Notes: generated by a model from the letters alone, not told the origin. A stretch of 64,000 bases of DNA from Dichotomocladium elegans (GCA_025716815.1 JAIXMN010000047.1:30985-94984), one strand, 5' to 3'; shown: positions 45,309-57,227, counted from the first letter of the stretch. Program-made: numbers and translations.

Positions 45309-48300
45309 CTATGCAGCAATTCTTCGCGTTAACGGGATTACAACGATCTTTGCGGTGGTGGGATTGCTTTGAGATCCATAGGTGACGACAGCAGCTTGCG
45401 AGAAAATTCGGTGGATAGGCAGGAAGCACTGGCAGTCGTCAGCCATGAAACTGTTTCGCCATTCCTCTAAACCTTGGTCAATGAATCGCTGTGTTGATGC
45501 CTCTGTGCGGTACCAACGAACATAGGCAAAGTAATGCTTAACAGGAATGCGGTTGATGACAATAACATGGCTGAAATAGAACTGTACTTGTCCCGTCCAG
45601 GCGATAGCGTGGTCGTTCTGAACAAATAGAGCCTGTATGTGAGATCCACGAATGGAACGGGCTGTTGCTGATCTGTATGTCTGTCCAAAGATTTCGATTG
45701 TCTGAAACTTCTCAACTTCGCTTGGACAGTAAATTCGGCCTGCCTGTCGCGTGTTGATGCTGACGACGCCTTCGTAATGGTTTTGGTAATGCTGCACCAA
45801 CAAATCATGTAGTGCTTCGCTCAAGTGGGATTTCCGGCCATCGCGCATGGAGGCAAAGGTGTCTGGTGGTATTGGTTCGCTTCCCGAAATATTAGTGTCG
45901 ACATTGCACGAAAAATCCATGAATTCAAGTGGATCGAAGTTTGGAGTGTTCGTTTTGGTACAAACTAGACGTCGCTGGCCAGCAATACGCAGCAAGATAC
46001 TGAGCTCCAAGCCACGTCCCATCAACCGACTACTAACTTCGTTATGGGCAAAGTCGAGTGCACCGGTCTTCTCAATGAAGCGCTTCATGAACGTCAGTTC
46101 AAAGGAGTCCTTTTGGTTGGTTTCAACATTCTTCATATATCCGTTATACCGCTCAAAACTGAATAGCCAAAAGGCGTAGATGGGGCCAAAATCTTGGATG
46201 GTGCGGGCCAGATGCAAATGCAAATGCATATTTGGTGTTACGCTTTCAGCACCGTAAAGCTGGCAGCAACCTCGAACAAAGTCGACCAGGAAATTGTGGG
46301 CTTCATCGATGTCAGAGTATGCGATAACGGTCTTGGCGAGCAGCCGGCAGGCGGAGACAAACAGCATCCAGTGCTGGAAATAGCGAGCAGCAAGGACACC
46401 TTTTAAAACAAAGGGAGAGTAGACCAGACACCATGCCTTCCAATCGTCTGCAGTCATAAACCCAAATTTTCGCTCTATTTTGCAGTTCAGGGACGGAATT
46501 CCAGGCGGCAGCACAACTCCATCTGCAAGCTTCTGCATTTCGACACCATCAGCGTCAGTGAGTAGCCCATGATTTCTCCATAGTCGCACCATTCGTTTAG
46601 CAGTACTGAGAAAGAGGTTGTGTATTGGGTCAATAATGGAATCTCGAACAGGATCGAAATAATGGAGCCGATGAATCTGTGACCAGCGCGTGCCAGTAGC
46701 ACGCTCAACGCGAATGCGACCCGCTGGCGTTGTCTGGGCTAACCACTCCTCCGCATTACGTGCATTAGCCGCCTTTGTTCTTAAATCGCCAATAGTATGT
46801 CCAGAGTAGTCAAGATTCGAAGTGCCCGTGAAAACGACAAACTCGCGAGTGCACTTGTTGCATGCTCTGGTACTGTTGTGCGATGTGAATCCCCCGACTT
46901 TGCGACTGGCTGGAATGTCGCACGCAATGTTAAACAATGCTGCGCGTATGGTTGTTCCGCTTGGAATTTCAAAGGTAGGAATTCGGATTCCATTGTAGAG
47001 TTCAAGTAAGTCATCGACAAGTGGCTGCAAATAATGGTTCATTTCGTAGGTACTCGGCTCTTTTGGCCCAGGCATGACACCAGCAAGGATCACATTCTCA
47101 GTTTTATATCGCTCTGCGCGAGGCAAGTTGTTGACGATAAGGTAGATTGCACCGCATGAATACCCACTATCAAAAGGGGCAAACCAGTCGACGTTCAATG
47201 TAAGCATCAACGAGCGAGGAGTTTCGACAAAAGGAAGTCCATTGTCTGGATTGTGAAGAGAACGCCATCGTACGCCGTCATAAACATCGCTGAACACTCC
47301 TGGCCGGTATTGACGATGCTCCCACTCTGTTATCTTCTGCTCAAAGCCTTCTCGTTTGAAAAGCCGTGCCAAGCTTTGACGAAGTGGATAGTAGGCATAC
47401 TGCTTGATCGGTATCTGATTATATGGATTGCTCAACGTCGACTTCAATAGTGTGGTGCCGCAAAGATCGCCATTCATGCGCCGACTTTCATTTATGCATG
47501 TTTGGGGGCCAGGTGTGGTGGTTAGAGAGTTAGTTGCAGGTGTTTAAACCGTAGGGGCTAAAATCGAGTCTTTGAGACGGGATGCTCTTTATTGAATAAA
47601 AACAACTCTCTTTTTATATGATTTCGGACCAGGGTGGTAGTGGTGATACAAGCGGTAGTCATCGAGCATGGTCCTCCAATCATTACCAGTTAGCGGGCTT
47701 CGTAACGTTGGAATGGGAGGACAGTCGAGACGTGCTGTAGAAGAGGTGGATAAGTCGATAACCCTGCTCAGTACTGTCTGTAGAAGCGCAGTGTTATGAA
47801 CAGTAGGGCTATGACATCACCCCCCACCAGGCTGGATACAGCCGTGAGCTGTGTGTATGGTCCTGCGCTTGTAAGTTCAGTCTGGAAAAACCCTTTAAAA
47901 AAACCCAGTGGGAAAAAATTGTGGAAGGGAAAAGACATCGGCTTAAGCGCGTGGTCATAAGCGTTTGTAGATGGCATTGGTGGCAGTGCTCTCAGTCTGG
48001 CGTTTGGCGAACGTGGCGTTGTGGCCCGCTGACTGATAGGTCAGACGTGTGGCAGAGGGAACAGGTGCTGTCCGTGCCTGAGCATTGCGCGGCTTGTTGA
48101 CGATGGCCTTCTTGCTTCTACTGGATGAGTGTTCAGTCGGCGTACTCTGTTTTGAGGCTGAACGAGTGGTAGGAGTGGACGTTGGTGGTGCCGGAGCTGT
48201 CTGTCCCCTTAGTCCCTGTTGTATATGGGTGTTGGCTTTCGGGTTGCGACGCTGCCAGTATTCCGTGATTAGTTCTGTGCCTGTGAAGTTAGCCGCTGGT

Positions 48301-51300
48301 TCCCATGTGTCATCTTTTTCCGTGTATCCCTTCCAGCGTGTACGATAAACATAGTTGCCTGGAGTGCCGTCATGATCAATGATTGCCTGCACTTCATAGT
48401 GGTCCTGGCTGGATGGCACTGGTTCTTGCGAGATCAGTTTGATGTGCGATGGCGGGATATTGAACGGAAGAAGCGCGCCTGTCGAGTCTGTCAGGACGTA
48501 TGCCCCGCCCTTGTTGACCCCATTAACAGTGAATGGTCCTTCATACCGCGGTTCCGTCTTGCTACCCCTGGTGACGTTGCGGATCATGACCTTGCTGCCA
48601 GCTGGATAAGGGTCAACTATCCGGTGATTCGAATCAAAACGGGCTTTTTCAGCATCTCGGGTGGCTTTCATGCGCTGACGGATGGCTGGTATAACCACCG
48701 CTTCCATCTCGCTAAGTCGTTCACGCGCTGCCTCGTAGTCAACTGTAGGTTGTGCGCTATCCCCTGTAGTTGAGTCGGTGTAGTTAGTGAAGGCGTTGGG
48801 TGGACGAGCAAACATGAGCGAGAAAGGTCGTGAGCCATGTATGGCGGCGTGCTTAATGTTAAGTGCGAATTGCACGCTTGGGACGTGAATGTCCCATTCT
48901 GACTTTTTGCCTTGCAGCTGTTTGACGATTGCGTTCTTGGCAAGACCGACCCATTTCTCTGCTACGCCGTTGGCGCGTGGGTGATAAGGAGTGATAAGGC
49001 GGTGGTCGAGGCCAGAGATATCTGCAAGCTGCGTGATGAGGTCGTTGACAAATTCTGTGCCATTATCACTGGTGAGCGTGCGCATGGGTCCATACTCCAT
49101 CATATGTGCCCACAGTTGTCGTGCTATAGTAAGTGCAGACTTATCTGGAATTGCTCTCAGGACGCAGTAGCGTGTGAAAATGTCGACCATGACGAGTAAG
49201 TAGTTGTTACCACTGTCAGACGTAATGTTGAGCGTGCCAAGATCAATAGCCCAATGATCGCCTGGGTACTTAGCGGTGACATGACGCAATGGCTGGAAAC
49301 CATGTTTGCCGACATTGAAGCGTTGACAGTCCGTGCATTGCGAGACAAGCTTCTGGGCGTCCTTGCGTAGGTTAGCCCAGTGCAGCCCGTCACTGTGAAT
49401 GGACTTGGTGATTGCGTCGGCACCGAAGTGACCGAGTAAATGCGCTTTCTGCAGCAATTCGGTACGTTCGTGCTCGGGAGGCGTCATGAAGTCGACGGGT
49501 TCAAAGTGTTGTGCGCGTGCGAGAATGGGCGCATCACCGTCGGTGTTGTTCTCAGAGGAATGTGAAGAAGAAGAGGAGGAGGCTTCTCGTGTGGCTGAGC
49601 CTGCAGCGTTGGTGATAAGGTTCCGTGACGTGCTGCCTGAAACGTTGCTCTTTCCTTTACCCCCCACCAGACTTTTGTCCGCAGGAAAAAGACGGGAGAA
49701 GGCGTCAGGCAGAACGTTGTCCATACCTGGCAGATGCACTACCTCGAAATCGAAATCGTACAGGTCGTCAAGCCAACGAGCCATCATTGGATTGACTAGT
49801 GGTTGCGTGTGGAGATATGTTAGTGCAGCGTGGTCAGTGTAAAGGGTAAAACGACGTCCCCAGAGCCAGTGTCGGAACTGTCGAAGTCCGTAAACGACTG
49901 CAAAGAGCTCGCGTTTAGTAACCGACCAGCGTTGCTGGCTGGGAGATAATGCCTTGGCCTTGAAACCGATGTAACGAATCTGATTGTTGATGACCTGATA
50001 GAGGCATACCCCCACCCCCACGTCACTTGCATCTGTAGCTAGGCAGAAAGGTTGCTGCAAATTTGGATGACAGAGCACTGGAGCTTGCGTAAGCGCGAGT
50101 TTGATGTTATTGAATGCGCGCGTGTGCTCTTCTGTCCACAACTGCGAGAGATCCCCTGCGTTGCGCAAACTGTCCAGTGGCCACGTTGTCGTTGCAAATC
50201 GAGGTACATGGTCCCGGAGGAAGTTCACGGCACCGAGGAACCGTTGCATATCCTTGCCCGTAGCGGGCTGGGGCCAGGCCGCTATGTTGGCGACCTTTCG
50301 AGGATCCAAAGCAATGCCTGCTGCTGAGATACAGAATCCCAGAAGGTACACCTTGCGCTGTCCAAAGGCACACTTATCACGGTTGAGGTTGAGATTGGCT
50401 CGCGTGAGACGGCGGACAACTTCCTGTACGTGAAGAACGTGTTCTTTGAAGCTGGCGCTATGGACACAAAGATCATCAATGAAGAGTGACACATAAGGAA
50501 GGTCGGAAAACAACCGTTCCATGACAGCTTGATACTTAAATGACAGCGAGCGAATGCCGAAGGGTGCACCCCGGAACACATACTGTATACCATTGACTTT
50601 GAATGCCGTTTTATGTTGGTGCTCTTCTGTGATGGGGAACCGATGAAAAGCATTCGTCAAGTCGAGAGTCGTGAAAATTGTTGATCCACCGGTGCGCTCG
50701 AAGATGTCTGATAAGTGGGGCAGTGGAAACCGATCTTCGGGTAGGAGTAGATTGAGCTGGCGTACATCGAGACAGGGGCGATACTTGGTATAGTTGCCGT
50801 CGCTGTCCTTCTTCCTTGCGAAAACGATCGGACTGTTCCAATGGCTGATAGTATGCGATTTCTTATGACACCGTCGGCAAGCCATTTGTCGACATGCTGC
50901 TGCAGAAGAGGCATGAGGGTCGCTGGCAGCTTGTATTGGGCCCGGTAGGCTACAGCGCCCGGCGGTGTTTCGAGACGAACAATTGCTTCTGGAAGTGTGC
51001 AGAAAGAGTTGATAGGGATGGCTGTGTTTGCAGCGAGAAAGGGTTGGATATCCTGCATGAACTTCGCGTGCTCGGCTGGCGATCCTGCAGGGGAATCATT
51101 TGGGACTTCGGAATCGTCATCTCCGGTAGATTCTGGAAGGTGCGCGAGAGCGGAAGTGTCCCAGTCGATGGGTAGTCCTACTATGTGAATACCAAGAGCT
51201 CTCATCAGGTCAGTACCAATGCACACATCAACTTCGCCATGCAAATCTAGCACATCAAAAGTATGGGAGATAGTCCGACGGTTACAGCTCACAGCCAACT

Positions 51301-54244
51301 TTTTATTTACAATTCCCACACGAGGAAGAGTAACCCCAGCAGAAGCTAAGTGTATGGTCCCGGCTGCCGGAGACACGGACCAACCAAAGCGTGCGCACAA
51401 TGAAGGGGAAACGGTGCTGTCTGTAGCGCCAGTGTCCAGCAGGGCCCAAAGGCGCTGGCCTTCTATTGTGATGGGGAAGTGGTGTGAGCGTGTATGTGCG
51501 GAAGGTAAGTCCTGTTTCTGTGTATGCTTACACTGGTGTGAAGGACCGTACAACGCGTTATACACGTCCGACATCTCTATGTCCTCAGGCTCGCTGTCCA
51601 AGGCATCTGGGGACTTGGGCTGTGGTGGCATGGCCGACCGACGAGCCGTGCGAGGAGCAGAGCGAGGGGAGGAACGAGGCACAGAGCCGGAGCGCGAACG
51701 GGAACGGGAGCGGGCAGAGGAAGACTGGGAAGCGGTCACCGGGGAGCGCTCTCTCTTGACGTGCTGGTGGGCCCGCATCGTCAGGTTCTTGGGAGGGCAT
51801 TGGTGCCCTCGAGCGAAGGCGCCACCACACCACCGACACGTCGCAATCTTGTTCCCATCCCTGGGAGCGCGGGCCGCAGAAGATGGGACGCTGGGCTTCT
51901 GGCGTTCTTGGGCCAGGATCTTGCGCCGCGCCTGACACTCGTCCGTGGTGTGTCGACCCATCCCATGGACATCGCAGCGCTTTTTTCGAGAGGGGGCGCC
52001 ACCCTCCAGGCCGGATCGTTCAGAGCTACCAGAGGTGCTCGCCCGTCGCTTAGGGGCGTGGATAGAGTCCATGAGGGACTGTCCAGCCGGCACTGAAGCA
52101 GACGGTGAGTCCCGTCCAGCAGAGGAACGCGGAGCAGCGCGAGAGGAAGAGGAGACGTCGGAGCCAAAGTTGCGCTCGAGGTTAAGCGCGATTTGTCCCA
52201 GTTGCTGGGAGGTGCGCTTGAGGGCGGCAGGCAGGCTGGCACGAGCAATATTGACCCGCTCGGCGATGTCAGGACGGAGGCCGTTGAGGTACCGATTGGC
52301 AGCAATGCTGTCATCCGGCATACGCGCGTCCCTACGCAGCTTTTGGAACCGCCCGTTCCACTCGGCGACGGTCTCTCTATGCAGCATCTTTGCTACCATG
52401 ACTGCCTCGACGGCGGCAGCTAACTGCTCCGTCTGGTCAACGGAAAACTCCTGCTCGAGGGCCACTCGAGCGAACGACCAGGGCTCGTTGCTATGCGGGC
52501 GGAGGTGTTCCTCAAACCACGATCGATGCTCTGGCGAGAGCAGGACCGGCAAGTACCAAGCCCAGACAAGGTCAGGGGCTTGGCCCGCTGCGGCGAGGAT
52601 GTCCTCAAAGGCACGCAAGCAGTCTTGAATGGTCGCGAAGACCATCGACGCCGGACGCCAGACGAATCCTTCCCACTGGAAAACGGGGCAGTTGGCGGGC
52701 ATCGCCCAGCGGTCGACACCAGGAAGGGAAGGAGTGCTCGAGGTTTCGGCGAACGAGGATATCGATCCTGGGGCTGGACTCACGAGCAGGCGTGCCGACG
52801 ACTCCAGTTCGGCGATCTCCTGCTCAAGCAGGCTCATCTGCTCCCTTAGACGGGCGTGCTCAGCCCGGTCGTTCGCCCGGGCGGCGGCCGTGCGTTGCAG
52901 CATTAGCAGGGCGAGATCACCCCGCAAGGACTCCACGGCTTCCACAGCCTGCTGCACCACTGATGTGGCGCGGGTTGCCTCGACGACAGGGGCGACAGGT
53001 GCATCATTTCGCGGCTGGTTGGTGCCGCTCGTTGCCGCGCGAACGGAAGGAAGGTCGAAGTCGTTGTTGGAGGGAGAGGGAGCTGACATCGTACGTGATA
53101 AAAAAAAAAGGTAAGCGAATTCAAAGAAAAAAAATGTGGTGGTTAGAGAGTTAGTTGCAGGTGTTTAAACCGTAGGGGCTAAAATCGAGTCTTTGAGACG
53201 GGATGCTCTTTATTGAATAAAAACAACTCTCTTTTTATATGATTTCGGACCAGGGTGGTAGTGGTGATACAAGCGGTAGTCATCGAGCATGGTCCTCCAA
53301 TCATTACCAGTTAGCGGGCTTCGTAACGTTGGAATGGGAGGACAGTCGAGACGTGCTGTAGAAGAGGTGGATAAGTCGATAACCCTGCTCAGTACTGTCT
53401 GTAGAAGCGCAGTGTTATGAACAGTAGGGCTATGACACCAGGCAACGGGTAAATGGCATGGCATTTGGAGCACGCACTGTACATTTGGAGATCATTTGTG
53501 AGACGATCAAAGCCAATCCATTTTCGCAAGCTTGTGATTGTTTCTGGAACCAAGAGGAAGGGATTATCGGTAAAGGCTTGAACCAGTGCGACAGCAAAGG
53601 TGATAAGGATGGCTGCTACTCTCTCAGACGTGTGATGTAACTGGAACAGCACGAGGAAGACAAACGCGAACAACAGAGGGTGAGGAATATGATCAAGGAT
53701 GCTGGCATGGGTGGTCGGGCGCTGGTCTAATGATAATATCGTTAATCTAACCCCCTTTTTCCTTCTTTTCTTTTACAAACCCTCTTCATCGTCAACAATG
53801 CGGTCAAACTCAATGTCAACGGCTTCATTTAAATCGTCATCTTCAGCAATGTCATGTTCAATGTCGAAACTTTCAACCGGCAGTTCTCCTGTTGTAAAAA
53901 AATCAGTATTTGTTTCTGCTCGTGACCACTGGCGTTAACATACCGTTGTCAAGTTCTGACAGATATTGCCTGGCGTCAGTCTCACTATTGACATCGCCGT
54001 CAAGTTGCATGGATGTATCACCATCTATTTTCGGCATATCAGTTTGGCTGCTTTTAGTACCACACGCACCATTCATTATCTTACCGCCACCGTGACTTGA
54101 AGCAACGATAGCAGCAGTAGCCGCTCGAGCACTAGCCTGAATATGTTCATTATATGTTCGCTCCGTCACATACGCGTATCCCATCTCAGGATTTCGGTGC
54201 ACGCATAGTGAGCAAACACAAATATGGGTTCTGTTGTTGGTCAT
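45309..54244 (-). CDS. CACTA-A transposase (Tnp2 / Plavaka-like), 965 aa, split by the chromovirus
   Basis: Exons on the minus strand are 54244-53944, 53888-53781 and 53726-53438 joined to 47508-45309. One CCAGG target duplication is removed, giving 2898 nt in frame. The N-terminus has a short Cys/His motif (ICVCSLCVHRNPEMGY, then NEHIQAS), an acidic linker, then LRKWIGF and CSKCHAIYPLPG. The core shows the hallmarks of Transposase_21: LTLNVDWFAPF, IYLIVNNLPRAERYK, ENVILAGVMPGPKEP, RACNKC, DPIHNLFLSTAKRM and NMHLHLHLARTIQDFGP. No stop or frameshift is visible, so the LTR element is the only disruption. Confidence 0.88.
47514..47816 (-). repeat. Chromovirus 3' LTR
   Basis: 303 bp, TG...CA ends, identical to 53135-53437. 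Confidence 0.95.
47955..50885 (-). CDS. Chromovirus pol: RT, RNase H, integrase, chromodomain
   Basis: 976 codons open from 50885. The protein proper is probably entered by a -1 shift from gag near 50850. The RT begins WNSPIVFARKKD, with catalytic FIDD (SLFIDDLCVHS; Phe in place of Tyr). RNase H has CLATDASDVGVG. The integrase zinc finger is GHFGADAITKS with CTDCQRF; its core has D in WAIDLGTLN, D in LTSDNGTEF and E in RANGVAEKW. The C-terminal chromodomain spans DHYEVQAIIDH, VYRTRWKGY and DDTWEP, which tethers integration to modified chromatin in this group. A basic Ser/Thr-rich tail follows. All motifs are intact. Confidence 0.92.
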   Translation of the reverse strand: MACRRCHKKSHTISHWNSPIVFARKKDSDGNYTKYRPCLDVRQLNLLLPEDRFPLPHLSDIFERTGGSTIFTTLDLTNAFHRFPITEEHQHKTAFKVNGIQYVFRGAPFGIRSLSFKYQAVMERLFSDLPYVSLFIDDLCVHSASFKEHVLHVQEVVRRLTRANLNLNRDKCAFGQRKVYLLGFCISAAGIALDPRKVANIAAWPQPATGKDMQRFLGAVNFLRDHVPRFATTTWPLDSLRNAGDLSQLWTEEHTRAFNNIKLALTQAPVLCHPNLQQPFCLATDASDVGVGVCLYQVINNQIRYIGFKAKALSPSQQRWSVTKRELFAVVYGLRQFRHWLWGRRFTLYTDHAALTYLHTQPLVNPMMARWLDDLYDFDFEVVHLPGMDNVLPDAFSRLFPADKSLVGGKGKSNVSGSTSRNLITNAAGSATREASSSSSSHSSENNTDGDAPILARAQHFEPVDFMTPPEHERTELLQKAHLLGHFGADAITKSIHSDGLHWANLRKDAQKLVSQCTDCQRFNVGKHGFQPLRHVTAKYPGDHWAIDLGTLNITSDSGNNYLLVMVDIFTRYCVLRAIPDKSALTIARQLWAHMMEYGPMRTLTSDNGTEFVNDLITQLADISGLDHRLITPYHPRANGVAEKWVGLAKNAIVKQLQGKKSEWDIHVPSVQFALNIKHAAIHGSRPFSLMFARPPNAFTNYTDSTTGDSAQPTVDYEAARERLSEMEAVVIPAIRQRMKATRDAEKARFDSNHRIVDPYPAGSKVMIRNVTRGSKTEPRYEGPFTVNGVNKGGAYVLTDSTGALLPFNIPPSHIKLISQEPVPSSQDHYEVQAIIDHDGTPGNYVYRTRWKGYTEKDDTWEPAANFTGTELITEYWQRRNPKANTHIQQGLRGQTAPAPPTSTPTTRSASKQSTPTEHSSSRSKKAIVNKPRNAQARTAPVPSATRLTYQSAGHNATFAKRQTESTATNAIYKRL
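50657..53089 (-). CDS. Chromovirus gag-protease, 810 codons
   Basis: Starts 46 nt inside the 5' LTR. The N-terminal coiled coil (ARLREQMSLLEQEIAELESS) is followed by the capsid-like region (residues about 130-330). Two zinc motifs follow: CDVHGMGRHTTDEC and CRWCGGAFARGHQC. After an Arg/Ser-rich spacer comes the aspartyl protease with LWALLDTGATDSTVS. The last about 75 residues overlap the pol frame, and their final part (after VDKWLADGVIR) is likely out of frame. Removing one base, or a -1 slip near AAGAAAT at about 50850, would join it to pol. Confidence 0.9.
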   Translation of the reverse strand: MSAPSPSNNDFDLPSVRAATSGTNQPRNDAPVAPVVEATRATSVVQQAVEAVESLRGDLALLMLQRTAAARANDRAEHARLREQMSLLEQEIAELESSARLLVSPAPGSISSFAETSSTPSLPGVDRWAMPANCPVFQWEGFVWRPASMVFATIQDCLRAFEDILAAAGQAPDLVWAWYLPVLLSPEHRSWFEEHLRPHSNEPWSFARVALEQEFSVDQTEQLAAAVEAVMVAKMLHRETVAEWNGRFQKLRRDARMPDDSIAANRYLNGLRPDIAERVNIARASLPAALKRTSQQLGQIALNLERNFGSDVSSSSRAAPRSSAGRDSPSASVPAGQSLMDSIHAPKRRASTSGSSERSGLEGGAPSRKKRCDVHGMGRHTTDECQARRKILAQERQKPSVPSSAARAPRDGNKIATCRWCGGAFARGHQCPPKNLTMRAHQHVKRERSPVTASQSSSARSRSRSRSGSVPRSSPRSAPRTARRSAMPPQPKSPDALDSEPEDIEMSDVYNALYGPSHQCKHTQKQDLPSAHTRSHHFPITIEGQRLWALLDTGATDSTVSPSLCARFGWSVSPAAGTIHLASAGVTLPRVGIVNKKLAVSCNRRTISHTFDVLDLHGEVDVCIGTDLMRALGIHIVGLPIDWDTSALAHLPESTGDDDSEVPNDSPAGSPAEHAKFMQDIQPFLAANTAIPINSFCTLPEAIVRLETPPGAVAYRAQYKLPATLMPLLQQHVDKWLADGVIRNRILSAIGTVRSFSQGRRTATATIPSIAPVSMYASSIYSYPKIGFHCPTYQTSSSAPVDQQFSRLST
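53135..53437 (-). repeat. Chromovirus 5' LTR
   Basis: Identical to 47514-47816. Confidence 0.95.
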
Positions 54245-57227
54245 GGTCGGCTGTACTCAGAAAGGTAAGAGGTAAATAATGATACAGCGTTCTTCCGGTT
54301 ACAGTGCTACCATTATATACCTTTTGTCCAAGCTATAAATAAAAACCAAATACTTCAACCTGAATATCATATTGTATCTTTTCTGCCTTGGCAGACGCAA
54401 TCATTCGTCTTGGCAAATGCAATCATTCGTCTTGGCAGAATATATTGGTTTCAATCGGTCATCATGGTCGAAGCTGTTGGTATTACACGTATATGACACA
54501 AACGAGCTTTTTTGGCACTTGTGCCCATATTGGCTTGGCAGCTCTATCTATTAATAGGAAGTTTTCATCAAGCACCTTAAAACCCAACATGATCATTCCT
54601 CAGAAAGGCAAAGCGTTTATTTCTTCTCCTGTTTGTGGCTGTATCCCCATCACACAAACGTCCCTTGGCAATTTTTCTTTAAAAAAAACGGGAAGTCGCT
54701 TATGAAAGCGGCATCCACTTCCATTTTTATTCGTTGCACGTTTCACACACGCAAAATTGGCAGCCAAAAACTGACTATGGTCCCCCCGCTGAATATTCTC
54801 AAGAATAACACCCTTTTCCTAGTGGGTTATTCCTCACTCTGGGCGCAGTGTCTATCCCGTCACCAGAGAAAGGGATGCCAAGGTAAGTGAACGAGGTGTC
54901 CGTGGGGATCCATTGGTTGGCAAGTTCAAAGAATGCCGTGGTGTTGTTGGGTGGGGCGTTAAGCACCACACTTGGCTGGGTGCTATTGGAAGCCGAACTG
55001 ATTAGCATACCGTTCGGTGGTACCAAGCATGTCCATGACATCCTCTGGTGCACCAAAGATGGCGATATCATTGGCATACAACAAGGAGTTGATAGCCTGG
55101 ATCTTGGGCTCTAGTCGTGCCATGCCCTCAGTGTTTACATCCGATTCGGTGAGGTGGGCAACCAGGATGGTCTGGAGGAGGAGAGGGCAGCGGCTGACCA
55201 CGCGTAGCATCTTAGGGAGCTGGTCGATGAAGATCGCATACAGCATTGGGCTCAGTATTGAGCCTTGGAGCACACTGCGTCGCGGGCGAATCCATCGTGA
55301 TTGGTTGCCTTTGAGGACGACCGAGATCAGAACGCAGTCAAACATGTTCTGCAGCAGAGGGAGCAAACCGGGCATTACTCGGCCTGTGAGAGCTTCCCAT
55401 ATAACAGCCCGGTTGACAGAGTCATATGCTGCTTTGATATCTAAGAATGCAACCACAGGCTTCTCCTCGTAGTGGCGTTGATATTGACGCAAGAGCATGT
55501 GAAGATTGAACGCCTGGTCCAGTGCGCCACGATTTGCCCGAAAGCTGCCTTGAGCAATGTCGAGGGCAGGCATCTCATTCAACAGGATCGGCAGTAAACA
55601 ATGCTCAAGTATCTTGCAGAAGGTACTAGTCAGGCTGATAGGTCAGTAGTTGGCCGCTTCTGAGGGATCACCCTTCTTGAAGATTGGCACTACCTGCGCG
55701 CTACGCCATGAGCTAGGTGTCCAGGACCACTGCCAGCAAAGCTGTATGAAGGGCGAGAGAAGCTGAGCTAGCAGTGTCGCAATGGGTTTGAGCATTGCTC
55801 CGGTTATGTGATCAGGGCCGGGTGCCTTGCGAGGTGTGAGAGCCTTGATGACCGCGGCAACGTCTTCTTTGCTGAATAGCCATGGGTCGGGTGGGGGCTG
55901 AGGGGCAAGAGGCGGACACCAGAGCACTCGTTGCTCACCTCCAAAGACCGTGGAAAGGTGCGAGACCATTTCTTCGGCGGCATGTGCAGGGCCTTGTGGT
56001 CGAGAGAAAAAGTGGGTGGGCTTCTTGTTTCTCTTTATCTGCTTGATAATTGCGTTTGCTTCGGATACTGTGGCATTGGACATCTGCGCACAATATTGTC
56101 GCCATTGGCGATTGCGTTCGCTGCGAATGGCGCTTTGGAGCCTGTCCCGGGCGTCCTGGTATTCTGCCCACAAGGCGGCGCGTTCCAATGTACCAGGGGC
56201 ACAAATCGACACTGACGATAGATGGCCTGCCGCGTGTCTGCCACCGTTTGCAACTCGGCTGTCCAGAACCACTTCCAATGTTTAGGTTGTAGGCGACCCC
56301 TGGTGACACTGCGGTCAAGAGCTGTGTGTATACTGGACTCGAGCATGCTGCTGATCTGCTCGAGCTGTTGTTCGTCTGGCGTATCACGATCGTTGGCATT
56401 GATGATGACGTGCTCAATGGGCGCTGCCATGCGAGAGAACTCGGACACAAACAGGTCCTAGACCTCAGGTTCCTCGAGGCGTTGCAGCTTCCAATGTTGA
56501 CGGACCGCATTATCAGCCGGTGATTCGATTAGATGGGTGAGAGGCGTGAAGCGGAGCCGGCAAAGATGATGATCAGAGTTAAGGGATAACTCGTCCCAGA
56601 TCTTGAGAGCGGGGTTGCCGACGGCGGTTGCAGATGACACAAAGTAGTTGATGATGCTGGCGTGCTCGCCCTTGTGAAAGGTAAACTGGCCGAAGGTGAG
56701 ACGTTCATTCCAGTTCACTAAGTTATGCTCAGTAAGCCATTGCGTGAAGCTGTAGGCGCGTTCATTTTCGCGGGTGTCGCCAGTGCGATCACCAAGGCGA
56801 GTGTTGAAGCCCCCGAACACGAAGGTGTGATCATCTATAGGAAGGGAGCGGAGAATGCGATGGAAAGCTGGAAAGGACAAGGTGCGTGGCGGGAGATATA
56901 CACCGTGGAATGTGTAGGCGCCCATCGAGAACGAAAGCACAAAGCGGTTGCTGTGAGGGAGGTGGATGTGAATATGATATGGCAGTCCAGGACGCACGAG
57001 GAGTGATAGCCTGCCAAAGCCCCTGTGTGCGTTGCCATGAATCTGCACAAAGTTATGATACTGTTGCCAGTGGGTGTGTAGTCGTTGTCCTTCAAGAAGG
57101 TAGGTTTCAGTTAATAAGATAAAATCAATAGAGTTAGACTCGCATTGGCGAACAAGTTCGTCAGGCAAGCGATCAATGCCAGAGGCATTGAACATGGCCA
57201 TGCGGATAGTGGTGGTGTTATCCATCA

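Larger units (their letters stand above)
47514..53437 (-). mobile_element. Chromovirus (Ty3/gypsy with chromodomain), very recent insertion
   Basis: The two 303-bp LTRs (47514-47816, 53135-53437) are identical by eye. The 5-bp TSD CCAGG is at 47509-47513 and 53438-53442. A purine tract GGTGGGGGGTGA precedes the 3' LTR (47817-47828). Just inside the 5' LTR I see a T-rich run and no TGG, so no ordinary tRNA primer site is evident. It encodes gag-protease and pol in overlapping frames. Confidence 0.95.
42685..54850. mobile_element. CACTA-A, full-length EnSpm/CACTA transposon interrupted by a chromovirus
   Basis: The TIRs read CACTGCGCCCAGAGTGAGG inward from both ends, followed by imperfect subterminal repeats rich in GGGTTATTCTTGGG-like blocks. 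The 3-bp TSD TCT is at 42682-42684 and 54851-54853, and rejoining restores LINE ORF2. Without the chromovirus and MITE-d it is about 5.9 kb, with two convergent genes: a coiled-coil protein (plus) and a Tnp2-type transposase (minus). Both models are open. The non-coding parts are 42685-44177 (less the MITE) and 54245-54850. Confidence 0.9.

Noticed and set aside
29138..46000. One giant inverted repeat or foldback of about 17 kb
   Set aside because: It resolves into two separate CACTA insertions in opposite orientation. CACTA-A has its own TSD (TCT), and the flanking LINE pieces differ.
51219..51935. 238-codon plus-strand Arg/Glu-rich open frame
   Set aside because: It is antisense to chromovirus gag-protease, whose domains are clear; the composition is a mirror of the gag Arg/Ser-rich spacer.
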